Positions 1 to 12,171 of a DNA stretch of 64,000 nucleotides are shown here, one piece after another; the first letter of the stretch is position 1, and each line of letters begins with the position of its first letter. The position numbers were made by a program, and so were the translations under genes. This DNA comes from Batkoa obscura (taxonomy: Eukaryota; Entomophthoromycota; Entomophthoromycetes; Entomophthorales; Batkoaceae), in contig JASVEC010000033.1 of the NCBI GenBank assembly GCA_030770535.1, positions 372,001-436,000 on the forward strand, given 5' to 3'. Below the pieces are notes generated by a model. That model did not search any database and was not told the origin of the DNA. It worked only from the letters and a program-made list of their open reading frames with translations.

Positions 1-3000
1 AGTAAATAATTAAACGATGTTTTTCAATAAAGGAATGAAAGAAAAGATTAATAACATTATTATTATTTAGATAAGAGAAATTAAAGATTTAAATTTAAAA
101 GCAATAAGATTTCAACATGAAAAAACAGGAGCTCAACACTTACATATTGATAAAAAAGACAAAAATAATGTATTTAGGTAAATTTAGTATTTAACTTATT
201 AACTTATTATTTTTATTAAATAATAATAATAAACAATAAATAGTATTGGATTTAAAACTATACCTAATTCATCAAATGGAGTGGCTCATATTTTGGTAAT
301 TTATTTTAATAATAATAATAATAATAATAATACATGTATTTAATATTATTTAATAGGAACATACCACATTATGTGGTAGTCAAAGATATCCAATTAGAGA
401 TCCCTTTTTTAAAATGTTAAATCGTAGTTTAGCTACTTATATGAATGCATGGACAGGTAAATAGAACTACATTTATAATCTTGATTTTTTTATACTTTCT
501 TTTAGCACATGATTTTACTAATTATCCGTTTGCTACTATGAATGAAAAAGATTATTATAATTTATTAAATATTTATTTGGACGCTACTTTATTTCCAAAT
601 TTAAATTTAATGGATTTTTATCAAGAAGGGTGGAGATTAGAAAAAGAAGATATTAACGGTAAATTTTATTTTTTAATTAACTATAATTATAATTATAACT
701 ATAATTAGATGAAAACAGTGAATGGAAAATTAAAGGAGTAGTTTATAATGAAATGAAAGGAGCAATTGTAAGATTAAATATTTTAAAATAGAACTAATAA
801 TAATAATATTTAATATTTATAAATAATTTAATTAGTCGGATATTAATAGCTTATATTATTATAAACATCAAGAAGAGTTATATAGTGGTACTATGTTCTC
901 TTATAATTCTGGTGGTAATCCAATGAATATACCTGAATTAAGTTATGAACAATTAAAGCAATTCCATTTAAAAAATTATTCACCTTCACAGTGTAAAACA
1001 TATTCATATGGTAAGCAAGAATTTATTTTTTATTTATTTTTTATTAGTAAAAATAATTGAAAGTATAAAAAAAGAGATAGGATTATTGATATCAAATTGA
1101 AAAGAATTGATTTATTTTATCTTATATCTTATTATTTTAGGTGATATGAATTTTAAAAATCATTTAAAAGTATTAAATTCAACATTTGAAAATGTAATGA
1201 ATCAAAGAGAAATTTCAAAAATGAATAAAGTAGAAAATATTAATATAATTCCTAATTGGAAGGGACCAAAAAGAGTAATTGTTGATGGTCCATATGATTC
1301 AAGTAAATTTAATTACGATTTAATAATTATATAATTTAACTTGTTATTATTTTACAATAGGAATTCCATCCGATCAACAATATAAAATTAGTATTAGTTA
1401 TTTAACTAATGAAAAAACAGTAACTTATTTTATAATAATAATAATAATAATAATTATTTAACTTATTATCATTACCATTATTAAATTTAGGATTTAATAG
1501 AGACCATTAGTATGAATTTATTATCAAATTTATTATTAAATGGAGCCTCTTCACCTATGCAACAAGCTTTATTAGATAGTAATTTAGGAGCAGAATATTC
1601 AGCTACAACAGGTTATCAAAGTCATATCAAGTATGTTTTGTATTATTTAATATTATTTATTAAAAATAACATAATATTTTTTAATTTTTAGAAAAACCAA
1701 TTTTAGTATTGGATTACAAGGAGTCAAAGAAAAAGATTTACAGTTAGTAAGAAATAACAATAATAGTTTTAATTAATTTTTTTAATTTGACTATTTTTTT
1801 AATATCAGGTTGAAGATACTATTTATAAAGTATTGTTGAAAGTATCTAAAGAAGGATTTAGTAAAAAACAAATTGAAGCTTCTTTATTACCTATTGAATT
1901 AGGTTTAAAACATGTAAGTATTATCATATATTATCATATATTATTATATATTATTATATATTATAATTTATTTATTAATTATTATTAAATTTAATTAGCG
2001 TACTGCTAATTTTGGTATTGGATTAGTTCAAGGATTATATAGTAATTGGATGGATGAGCATAATCCAATTGAAGGATTAGAATACTCAAAAGTAAAAATA
2101 TTTAATTTATAATAATAATAATATATTTAATATTATTTAGATTTTAAAAACATTAAGAAATAATATAGAAAAAGGAGGATATTTTGAAAATTTAATTATT
2201 AAATATATGTTAAATAATTCACAGAAAATGATATTTATAATGAAGCCTGATCAAGAATATAGTTTCAAACAAGAACAAATAGAAAATGAATTAATTAAAA
2301 TTAAAGTGAATGAAATGATAAAAACAGATAAAGATTATAAAAAATATATAGAAAATGGAAAACAATTAAATTTATTACAAGATCGAAAAGAAGATTTAAG
2401 TTGTTTACCAAGTTTGAATTTATCAGATATTCAATTAAAGCCTAATTTTTTTGAGGTTGAAAAGAGAAATAACAATAATTTCAGAATTACAGATACAAAT
2501 GGAATTTCTTATTTAAAATTCAAATTTACTACTGAATTACCAACAGAATTAAGAGCTTATCTCCCTTTATTTTGTGAAGTAAGAGAATATTAATAATATT
2601 AATATATTAAATTAACATATTAATTTTAATTATTTAATTTAGTGTTTAACTTTCTTAGGTACTAAAGATAAATCAATGTCGGACTTAGAATTAGATATTT
2701 TAATTAATTCTGGTGGTATTGGGTTTTCACCAATTATTAAAAAATCTTTAAATGATATTAATACCTTTGAAGAAGGTATTATAATTACAGCAAATGCATT
2801 TCATTATAAAATTGATATTGTTTATGATTTATTAAAACAATTAATATTTAAAACAAATTTTGATGATTTAAAACGATTAAAAACATTAATTATGGGGGTA
2901 AGTTTTAAGATTTATTAATTAAATTAAAGTATTAATAATTTATTTATTTATTTTAGTCTGCTTCATCAGCAAGTAACTCAATTGCTGAATCTGGTCATAT

Positions 3001-3203
3001 TTATGCTAGAAATTATTCCAATTCTTTATTAAGTTTACCAGGTGTAAGTGAAATTTATTATGATTTTTATTGTTGAAACTTTTAATTTATTTATAATTAA
3101 GTCCATTAATGAAACTTATTTTGGTATTACACAAACAAGATTTTTAAATGAATTAGATCAATTACAAGATTTATCAATAGTTGCTGAGAAATTAAAGGTA
3201 ATT

Positions 3204-3245
<42 letters not shown>

Positions 3246-4241
3246 TCATTTTATTTAGGAAATTCAAACTATTTTATTTAATCAAAAAAATGTTAATACA
3301 TTAATTGTAACTGAAAAAGAACAAATTCAATCACATGAAATTAAAATTCATCAATTCATTCAAACACTATCTAATGAAAAATTAAAACAAGTAAGATATT
3401 TATTATATTTATTAATTAAAATAATTGATTTAAAATTTAAAATTTAATTATTTAGATTAATAATTCTAATTGGACTCCAAGTACTCAATTAAATACCTGG
3501 TTTCAACAACCATTTAATTCCAATTATTCTGCTTTATCTATTCAATCTGTACCTTTTTTACATTCAGATAATGCAAAATATCAAGTAAGTATTAATACTT
3601 CTTCCTTTCTTTTTAACAACTAACATACTAATTGGTATGTCTCTCTATATAGGTGTTAAGTTCCTTATTAACTAATTTATATTTACATAAAGAAATACGA
3701 GAAAAAGGAGGAGCATATGGAGGTGGTAGTACCTTTAATAGTTTTAATGGACAATTTAGTTTCTATTCTTATAGAGATCCTAAACCATTAAATCATATTA
3801 ATAATACTTTCTTAAATAGTTTATTATGGGCAAAAGAATATGAGTTTAATGAAAGGGTAAGTTGAATATTGAATTATTATTAAACAATTTTGATTAATAA
3901 TTTAATTAGGAATTAAAAGAAGCCAAACTTTCAATCTTTCAAAGTATAGATAAACCAATATCAGCTAATGAAGAGGGTAATAATGTATTTTATTATGGAT
4001 TAACAAAGGAAATATTGTTAAAGTAAGTTTTTTAATTTAATCTAATTTAATTATAATTATTATAATTATTTACTTTTATTTTTATTTTTATTTTAGTCGT
4101 CGTCAAGCTATTTTAAATTGTACTATTAATGATGTTCATCAATTAGCTATTAATTTATTAGAAAGTAAAAATTTAGCAAAAACAGTAATTGGAGATTCAA
4201 ATGGGCAAAATTTAAATGAATTTCAAGTAATTAAAAATTAA
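1..4241 (+). CDS. CYM1: Mitochondrial presequence protease (M16C, Cym1/PreP), 5' partial
   Basis: Zinc metallopeptidase of the mitochondrial matrix that degrades cleaved targeting peptides. The window opens in an intron (2-70); the first visible exon (71-177) carries [12 protein letters not shown], typical of the family N-terminus. The inverted zinc motif HxxEH is split by an intron: HIL ends at 295 and EHTTLCGS starts at 357. The third ligand Glu lies in YNEMKGAI (about 740-767). The C-terminal half contains [10 protein letters not shown] (3694-3723) and FYSYRDPKP, the substrate-binding Arg/Tyr signature of M16C. About 21 short introns are visible, several filled with AAT repeats. The reading frame stays consistent through all splices and ends at TAA 4239-4241. 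The start codon and targeting peptide lie upstream of the window. Convergent with FRS1, 165 bases apart. Identification is secure; individual exon borders are my reading of GT..AG signals. Confidence 0.95.
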
Positions 4242-4406
4242 ATTTAAATTGGTACAATATACACATTTTAGATTATTTTTAACATAATAATAATAAATAA
4301 AATTTTAATTTTAATTTCAAATTTTCTCTAATTTATTTATTATATTTATTATTTATTTTTACTTTCTTAATAAAAATAAAATAAAATAAAATTGAATTTT
4401 TATTTA

Positions 4407-6587
4407 TTAAACCATTGGTTCTAAATTAAATTCCAAAGCTGAAGCTACATAACTAATATCAAAATTCTTTAAAACTTGAGGATGAAGAATGCCAAAAGAA
4501 CCAATTTTTAAAGCTTGATTATTTGCTATTTTACGATAATAGATATTAGCACTACGTCCTGAAAAATAAGTTGGATCTAATAAATAGAAATTCAATATTA
4601 ATTTATATTCAATTTAAAAATATAAATAAAACTTACCTTCAGAAGCTTCAATATAATAACCTACTAAAGAAGTATCAAATTTTCCTTGATTTAAAGATAA
4701 TAAAGGAATATTTAACATTTGCATAATACGATTTAAAGTACCATGAACAACCTAATATATATAAATAAAAAAATTCATTAGTTCTCTCATTTTAACTCGT
4801 ATTTGATTTAAACTAAATAACTTACCTCAAATCCTGAAGTTTTATTACAATAAACTAATCCTACATGACGTTCATTTCTAGATCTACGTTCTTCATTTTC
4901 ATCTTTAAATGCCACATCTTGAACTTCAAAAATACTCAAAGGTAATGGTTGTTTTCTATTATGATGAATTGTTTTTAATAAACCTGGAAGTAAACTTGTA
5001 CGAACTACTTGATATTCTGCTGTTTTTGGATTTGCTAATTTAACTGCTGTAGCGTTATCATCGACTCTATTAAGGAAAGCAAAATTTTCATCATGAGAGC
5101 ATAAAATTAAAGATAATACTTCAGTCCATCCAGAGAAAGCTAATTCTCGACGTACTAAATCAGTTAACATGTTGACAGGTAAGGGGGCACCAATAGTACT
5201 ACATTTTGGTATTGTTTTTTTTAAATTATTGTAACCATAAGCAATAGCCACATCTTCCATAATATCGCATTCATGTAAAATATCAGAACGAGTGGGTGGA
5301 ATAGATACAGTAATAATGTTTGATGTATTTTCTTTTGGTACTGCTTTTAAAGACATACGTTCTAAATAACTAATAACTTGATCAGTGGATAATTCTACAC
5401 CAGCAGCAGAAGTAATATAATCAACACTAGCATCTAAAGTACGATCTTCCAATTGAGGAAAGATCTCCTTAGTATTATCCGAATGAATCACTTCAATAGG
5501 TTCTACAGTATATGGTTGTTTACAATATTGAGAAAACATAGCAATGATGGTATTTAATACAATTTTTCCTTTAGTGATATCAGTACAAGTAATATCAATA
5601 AATACATTACGTGTGTTTAATGTAATCTTTGAATGATTTCCATTGATGATTGGCGGTAAAGAGCATACTACTCTATTACTATCATAGATTACTGGATAAA
5701 CTGGAGAATCTTTTATAATGGGTAAAAATTTACTAATATGACGATCTTTCTATTAAATATTAAGCTAAACCAATATATAAAATTATTATTATTATTATTT
5801 TACCTCATAAAACTCCATCAATTCAACACCATCCATAACCTTTTCTTGATTAAGTGGGGCAAATTGAATATTTTTTGGGGCTAATGCTTCATAAGTAAAA
5901 GGGGGTTGAATAGTATCTAAATCATGAGTTCCAATAGCAACTAAAGTACGTTTACGACCGATATTATGATGTAATTTATCTTGTAAATCAATAAAAGAAT
6001 CATAAACTTGTTGAGTAAAAGTGATATCTCTTAATACTGCTCCAAGTACATAAGGTCGAATTTGAGCTGTTTCTGGATGATTTTTGAGTTGAATCATAGG
6101 TCCTGATGGTGGTACTACTTTGTATTCTGGGAGCTTAGAGCGCCCTAAAAAAATCGATAATGCTCGAGAGATACCTTCAATACATAATAAGTCGTATCTT
6201 TTGATTCATGTTTAGTTTAGTTAAATCTTAAGTTATTTTATTTTCATCATTTTACCTATTAGCAGGGATATCAATTTTTAATAATGGTCTTTCAGATAAA
6301 CCTTCCGCTTTTAAAGTACTACCTTTTTCTTTAGCTGCCATTTCAAATAAGGAAGTCTATTATTTTAAAGATAGACAATTTATTAATGATATTATATTGA
6401 AACTATTTTAAATAGTAAATTACATCTTCTTCCAATTCAATACCAAATTCAAAACATAATTCTTCGAATTCTTTAGAGGCTAGATAAAAGTTAATTACTT
6501 TGATAATATGAAATAAAAAAATTAATTACTATATTCTTTTCCTAGAATTTGATATAAATCTTGTTTATCAACATTAACGGTTGGCAT
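4407..6587 (-). CDS. FRS1: Phenylalanyl-tRNA synthetase beta subunit, cytosolic
   Basis: Beta chain of the cytosolic alpha2-beta2 phenylalanyl-tRNA synthetase, which charges tRNA-Phe. The start ATG (6585-6587) gives [19 protein letters not shown], as in archaeal/eukaryotic-type beta chains. Several short introns follow in the first 400 bases, with further introns near 5750-5800, 4760-4830 and 4580-4640. Recognisable blocks are the B3/4 editing-like region ([17 protein letters not shown]), the B5 domain, and the family signature [15 protein letters not shown] (about 5225-5270), followed by the catalytic-like core with [19 protein letters not shown]. The C-terminus ends LEFNLEPMV, then TAA at 4407-4409. 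Length is close to the family norm of about 590 residues. Nothing looks broken. Confidence 0.96.
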
Positions 6588-7099
6588 TGTTCTATAAAGA
6601 AATTATTGTTAAATTTAATTTATTATTTTAAATCGGATACTTTCTATCCTTTTACCTTTTATTCTTCTTGATAATAAAATTTTATAAAATTTTATAAAGC
6701 TCCAATTATTGATTTCAATCCCATTTTTTAAAATCTTTAAATTCCTCATTTTTTAGTGAGTTTCTTTTCGAATGAAGTTACTTGTTTAATTTTGGCTTCA
6801 TTTGATAGGCTTAAAGTTACATTTGAGATTTAATTGCAAAGTTTCAAGAAATGAGTCAGAATAATTCAATTAATTTAATTAGGTTTTTACTCAAGTTTAT
6901 TTTTTCAAATCTAATTTGAATACAAAAATCAAACTTTTAGAACTTAATAGTTAAATAAAGAGTAAACAAAACTAATCATCAAATTTTTAATAATGTTAAT
7001 TTCAAACTAGTTTGAAATTTATTATATTTTAAATTATATAAAATAATATAATATTCCAAATATCTCCTTATTTCTAAAATAAATCTATATGAAAGTAGT

Positions 7100-7190
7100 T
7101 TCTAGTATTATTGTTTTTTGCATTTTTTTAAGCACTATTAAATAAAAAAATTATTAATAAAATTCTCAAATAAAATAAGAGATACTTGAA
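7100..7190 (+). mobile_element. Decayed copy of the TATGGGGATGT MITE
   Basis: The stretch keeps the order of the family core: a T-run, TTTTTTTAAGCACTATT, then a spacer and TTAATAAAATTCTCAAATAAAA. Both GGGGATG ends are gone, so this is an old, eroded copy. Borders are approximate. Confidence 0.5.
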
Positions 7191-7724
7191 TAATTCACTA
7201 TTTACTTCTAATCCTTTGAGTATCAAACATTTCAAAAAAAAAACTTGATTCAATTGGAATGGAATTCTAGATATTATTTTAACATAATATTCTATACTCC
7301 TTATAAAATTATTCGATCATAATCAACTAACATTATCCCCACCTTTTGGGTGCTTTTCTTTCATATACATTATACCTAAACATTAATGTCCTTTATATTT
7401 GATGCTTTTGATATTTGTTTGACTTTATATTAAATTATAAAATATTAAGATTATAAGGATTATCTTTATATCATGAGACTTTATAAAGTTAAACTCAAGT
7501 AGCTATTACTAAATTTTGTTAGACATTTTCATTAGAGCTTCTTTGCTTTTTTACTCAAAAAATCAGTTATTGACTATAATAGTAAAAAAGTAAAATTGTT
7601 ATTTAAATATTAGTAATATGAAATTTAAATGCATAAGAGCTATAAAAGTATTAATAAAATAAAATAATACTTATTTAGAGTAATCAATAAATTCTATTTA
7701 ACAACTTAAAAAAATCAATCATGA

Positions 7725-7829
7725 TATGGGGATGTTTTTTTTGATTTCATTACTTTTCCATTTTTAAGCGCTATTTAAGTAGAAAGAGATTGTTAGTAAA
7801 ATTCTTAAACAAAAAAATATATCCCCATA
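7725..7829 (+). mobile_element. MITE copy A, TATGGGGATGT family
   Basis: 105 bases from TATGGGGATG to ATCCCCATA, nearly perfect ends. The centre carries TTTTAAGCGCTATTT flanked by inverted TTCCA-like arms. There is no coding capacity. TA at both ends may be the target duplication. Confidence 0.85.
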
Positions 7830-7993
7830 TAAAAGTTAGAGAAATATAATATCAAATTAAATCAATCCAAAAGAGTGTAACTCTGTCAAATATTAAATAT
7901 TAAATATATAAAAGGGAAACGATAAAGTCATTGTTTTTAAATTATTAAACTAATATTGTTACTTATTTATCACTATCTGTTAAATTAACTAAC

Positions 7994-8201
7994 AATGAAT
8001 ATCAAATTACTTGTTCTTTTTATCACTACTCTGCTATATTTGGTGCATCAGCCATAACTCAAAACGATAGAAGATATGTAATTATTGATATATATGTAAG
8101 TTGTGGCGATGAAGTATTAATCGTATTATTTATACTGTCAGGAAATGATATGTGTTTAGTTGACAGTAGTGTAAAGATATTTAGTAGTGGTTTTCGTAAT
8201 T
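7994..8201 (+). pseudogene. Possible remnant of a kelch-type secreted protein gene
   Basis: An ATG at 7994 starts a hydrophobic, signal-peptide-like stretch (MNIKLLVLFITTLLYLVHQ) that stops at once. In an overlapping frame the text SAITQNDRR can be read, which recalls YATIT-stop-ND in the kelch gene at 12.65 kb, where TAA stands in place of CAA. The rest shows no kelch motif. The resemblance is short and could be chance; I list it because it lies in an otherwise empty region between two MITEs. Confidence 0.25.
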
Positions 8202-8274
8202 AACAAGCTGATGCTTCTTCTGTTATCCCTTTTATTGCTAAACTTTAATCAAATCAATATTTTATTATTATGTA

Positions 8275-8378
8275 TATGGGGATGTATTTTTGTGTTTAAG
8301 AATTTACCAACAAATTTTCCACTCAAATAGCGCTTAAAAAGTGGAAAAAATAATGAAGTCAAAAAAAACACTCCCATA
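8275..8378 (-). mobile_element. MITE copy B, reverse orientation
   Basis: 104 bases, starting TATGGGGATGTAT and ending CACTCCCATA. The core reads CACTCAAATAGCGCTTAAAAA, so it is inverted relative to copy A. One end has a base change in the GGGG block. Confidence 0.85.
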
Positions 8379-8878
8379 TATTGATTGTAGTAAGAATTTC
8401 ATTTGTGGAATGTTTTTCACTTATTATTACTTAGGATTCAAATTTATCATTTAATTTAATATATTATAAACTAATTGATTACTTATTATAATTTACAAAT
8501 AAACAATTATTTTAATTAAGTTTAAAAATTGATTAAAATCAAAAATAAAAGCTCAAAACTTAAACAAGTGAAGAAGTAAAAACTAATGTGTCAGTTGGTG
8601 TTCAAATAATTAATAGTTTATTATCTAGTGGTGACTTAGAAATAGTAGGTTATCAAGTGAAAACAGTGAGATGATGTGAAAAGTAGTGAAAGGAAAGGAA
8701 AGAAAATAACAATTTTTTTTATGTTTTGGAATTCCTTTTCTTAACAAATATGATTTTAGATTTTTAAAATCTGAAATCTAATATTTTAAATTTTAAATTT
8801 TAAATTTGAATAAATTAATAATGAGTTTTTAAAACAAAATTTATTAGTAGATCTCATTCATTATTTTACTTTATTTAT

Positions 8879-10853
8879 TTATAATTTAAAATGATTAATT
8901 GCCCATTCTCTTAAAGTATGTTTTTGAATTTTACCATTAGCAGTAGTAGGAAACTGTTCAAGGTTCCAAAAATAAAAGGGGACTTTAAAATGAGCCAATT
9001 TTTGTTTACAAAACAATTTCAATTCTTTTTCCAATTCATTCCTGTCTTCATTTAAATAAGCTTCATTTAAAGTGTAACAAGCACATAATTGTTCACCAAA
9101 TTTTTCATCTGGTACTCCAACAATTGATATATTTTGTATTTTAGGATGTTGAAATAATAGATTTTCAACTTCAATTGGGTATATATTTTCTCCCCCTCGA
9201 ATTACCATATCTTTTACTCTACCTACTATTTTAGCATATCCATTCTCATCTATTATAGCTAAATCACCTAATTTATCATATCAATATTCGCATTACAAAA
9301 TAGTATTTACTATTAATAATTACCTGTATCTAACCATCCCTCTTGATTCAAAATTTGGTTAGTCGCTTCAGAGTTATTCCAATATCCTTTCATGACCAAA
9401 TATCCTTTAACTAGCAACTTACCTTTTTGATTTGGTGGTAAAACAAAATTTGGATCTTGAACATCGACTACTTTAGCTTGTACATGAGGCAGTATTTTAC
9501 CCACAGTTTCCACTCTTAACTTTATATGGTCATTTGATAGCGATTGAAATGAAACTGGACTTGTCTCTGTCATGCCATAACAAATAGTTACCTCTTTCAT
9601 TCCCATTTCTGAAATCACCTTCTCCATAATCTTTTCAGGACATGAACTACCAGCCATAATACCCGTCCTATATTATTTTATTAATACATTATTTAAAGTA
9701 AATTATTAAATCACCTTAAACTACTCAAATCAAACGTTTTAAAATTAGGATGAGACAGCATTGAGATAAACATGGTTGGTACCCCATACATAGCATCTGC
9801 CTTGTACTTTTCAGCAGCTTTTAAAGTCATGACAGGATCAAATGAAGGCGAAGGATATAAAACAGAAGAAGCATGGTTGAGAACAGCCATATTACCTAAT
9901 ACTAAACCAAAGCAATGATACAATGGTACAGGGATACAGACCACGCTATTTTCTGTCAAGTTTTGATTTTTACCAATATAATACCCATTATTTAATATGT
10001 TATGGTGCGTTAGAGCTACTCCTTTTGGTAAACCAGTAGTACCAGAAGTAAATTGAATATTGATAACATCATTCGTATTTAAATTGGTTTGTAATAAATT
10101 GATGTAATTATCTAATTCAGCGTCTTTCTTTAATAACAAATCTTTATATTTTATGATATTTTTTGGTAACTTAATCTTATTTTCTTGTGGAATTAAATCA
10201 TCAACCATAATAAGTCTTTTCAAATAAGGAAAATAACTCGAATTAATCTCTTTATCATTTCCTTCCTCTTCTATTTCCGGTATTATTTCTCTTATTAAAT
10301 TGAGATAATTGGTAGTTTTGTACTCTGGTATAGTAACAATGGCATTAACTTGGATCAATTTCAATGCTTGTTTTAATTCATGTGACCTATAAGCTGGGTT
10401 CAAAGTAACCAAAATAATTCCCAACTTAGCGGTTGCATATTGTAATGTTATCCAAGCGGATGAGTTCGGCATATAAACTGCTAATCGATCCCCCTTGTTT
10501 AAGTTTAAATTGACTAAGCCTCGCATCAGCTCATTTACTTTTTCGTCTAATTCTTGATAACTCCATTTTATATCCTCAAAATAAGAGATCATAGCTAAAT
10601 TATTAGGGTATTGCTTCACTTTTTCATCCCATAATTGGCCAATAGTTATGTTTCTTAGTGATGGCGAACTTTCTCCTTTAACATATGATTCTTTTAGAGG
10701 ATATTGGTTGTCCACATTTGATAAAAAATTAAAGTCCTTGTTTATACCCTTATTTGCTATTGTAGTTGTAGTTGTATATCTTATGCTTAAGTTCGATCTT
10801 AAGATGTATTTTGAATTGAACAAAGGTCTTGATAAATTGAATAATTTTGACAT
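8879..10853 (-). CDS. Acyl-CoA synthetase (ACSF2-like, AMP-binding), probably mitochondrial
   Basis: Activates medium- or longer-chain fatty acids to acyl-CoA through an acyl-adenylate. There are three exons: 10853-9715, 9667-9324 and 9267-8879, with splices that keep the frame (SSLR-TGIMAGS and LDTG-DLAII). The N-terminus is rich in Ser, Arg and Leu with few acidic residues (MSKLFNLSRPLFNSKYILR), which fits a mitochondrial presequence. Adenylate-forming motifs are complete: FTSGTTGLPKGV (P-loop), YGMTETSP (A5), DTGD (A7), GRVKDMVIRGGENIYP (A8) and the catalytic Lys in NGKIQK near the C-terminus. The closest family I recall is ACSF2; substrate length cannot be read from the sequence. No peroxisomal targeting signal is seen at the C-terminus (HFKL). 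Confidence 0.92.
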
Positions 10854-12171
10854 TTTAAGAGTTAATCTTTAAAAAAGAAATAAAAACAAGTTGCTTTTTG
10901 TTTTAATGCATCAATTTTCATATTTGGATTTTAATGCATTTAGTGTCATTTGATTTGTAATTCTAAAATTTAATTGGCTGCCGATTTGTCCTAGTTTGTC
11001 AATAAATGCTTGTTTCATAATTTGGTTGTCCAATGATCATATTTTATTGGACCAATTTTAAACAATTTAAAAACAAAACTATTCAGGGATGTAAATTGTT
11101 TGTTATAAAACTTTACTACATTTTGTGAATATTAAATAGCTTACAGATATAATTTTGTTAATCAAAAATATACTGTTTTGCATTAAGCCATATTAATTAT
11201 TACATTTAATAGAGATATATTACTTTGTTTTATAAAGATTTAAATAATTAACTACATGATAATAGTCAAACTTTCTTAGAACAATCAATATTGAAAACAA
11301 TAAACAAGCACAAAAAGCGATGATATAAGAGACTTTAAGGTGATTGAAGCAGATAAAAGCTATAAATCACATTTCCTGATCAAAGAAAATGACGCAAAAG
11401 GCTTTTTAACTTAGTAGATCTCTTCAATCTATAAGGAAATAACGATTATTCTTTAGATATTGAACTTTATCATTATATAATGGCACTTAAAATTGAAAAA
11501 GCTAGGAACACTAGATTATAAGTTACTTCATCAAAAGTTCAATTGATGTTTCACACAATCAACATGGTTTCTAAATAAAGAGTATCACTATATGGGGATG
11601 TTTTTTTGATTTCATTACTTCCCCATTTTTTAAGCGCTATTCGAGCGGAAAATTTATTAGCAAAATTCCTAAACAAAAAAAATACATCCCCCTATATTGT
11701 ATAAAAAAGGCTCAAAGCTAAGGAAAAGAATGAAGGCTATTCAATGAAATAAAGCAGTTTGTAGCTCTTAAAAGCTAGATAGTTTTTGGTTTCTTGAAAT
11801 TCCTTTTTGACGTTTGGTGCTATTGAAATAGTATTTATGTTTCAAAAATAATTTACATTAAGCTGTTTTTTTTGAACTATCAAAAATTTTATTGTTACTA
11901 CACTTTAAAAAGTATTTAGTTACTACTATTTATTACATGGAACATTAAATGCAAAAGCTAAATTCAAAAAACACAATGTAAATTTTCGATTTCTTTGATA
12001 CTAATTTAAAGAAATTATTTGATATCAAATTAAAATATGACATATGTAGTGTTTTTACATGGTATCAATTTAATTACTATAAGAACATAACAAGAGAAAA
12101 GGCAAGTACAATATTACTCCTTTATTTTTAGGTTACTTTAACATTACTAAATACAAGTTAAATTAAAATAA
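10854..12171. other. Intergenic region with one MITE
   Basis: 1.3 kb between the divergently placed starts of the acyl-CoA synthetase and the kelch gene. It holds MITE copy C (11591-11694). No other reading frame of note; the short open stretches are AT-rich noise. It must contain both promoters, but no clear box was recognised. Confidence 0.6.
11591..11694 (+). mobile_element. MITE copy C
   Basis: 104 bases, TATGGGGATG to ACATCCCCCTA, core AAGCGCTATTCGAGCGG. Ends are almost intact, so it is a fairly young copy. Confidence 0.85.

Larger units (their letters stand above)
6588..8878. other. Long intergenic region with MITE copies and no convincing gene
   Basis: This 2.3 kb gap separates the 5' end of FRS1 from the 3' end of the acyl-CoA synthetase. 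It is very AT-rich and stops are dense in all frames. It holds two clear copies of the 105-bp MITE family (7725-7829, 8275-8378) and a decayed one near 7100-7190. Between the two clear MITEs, at 7994-8201, a short reading frame with a hydrophobic start has some resemblance to the kelch gene at 12.2 kb and is listed separately. The first few hundred bases upstream of 6587 presumably hold the FRS1 promoter; no motif stands out. Confidence 0.7.

Noticed and set aside
10648-10872. 74-residue plus-strand frame
   Set aside because: It is antisense to the N-terminal exon of the acyl-CoA synthetase.
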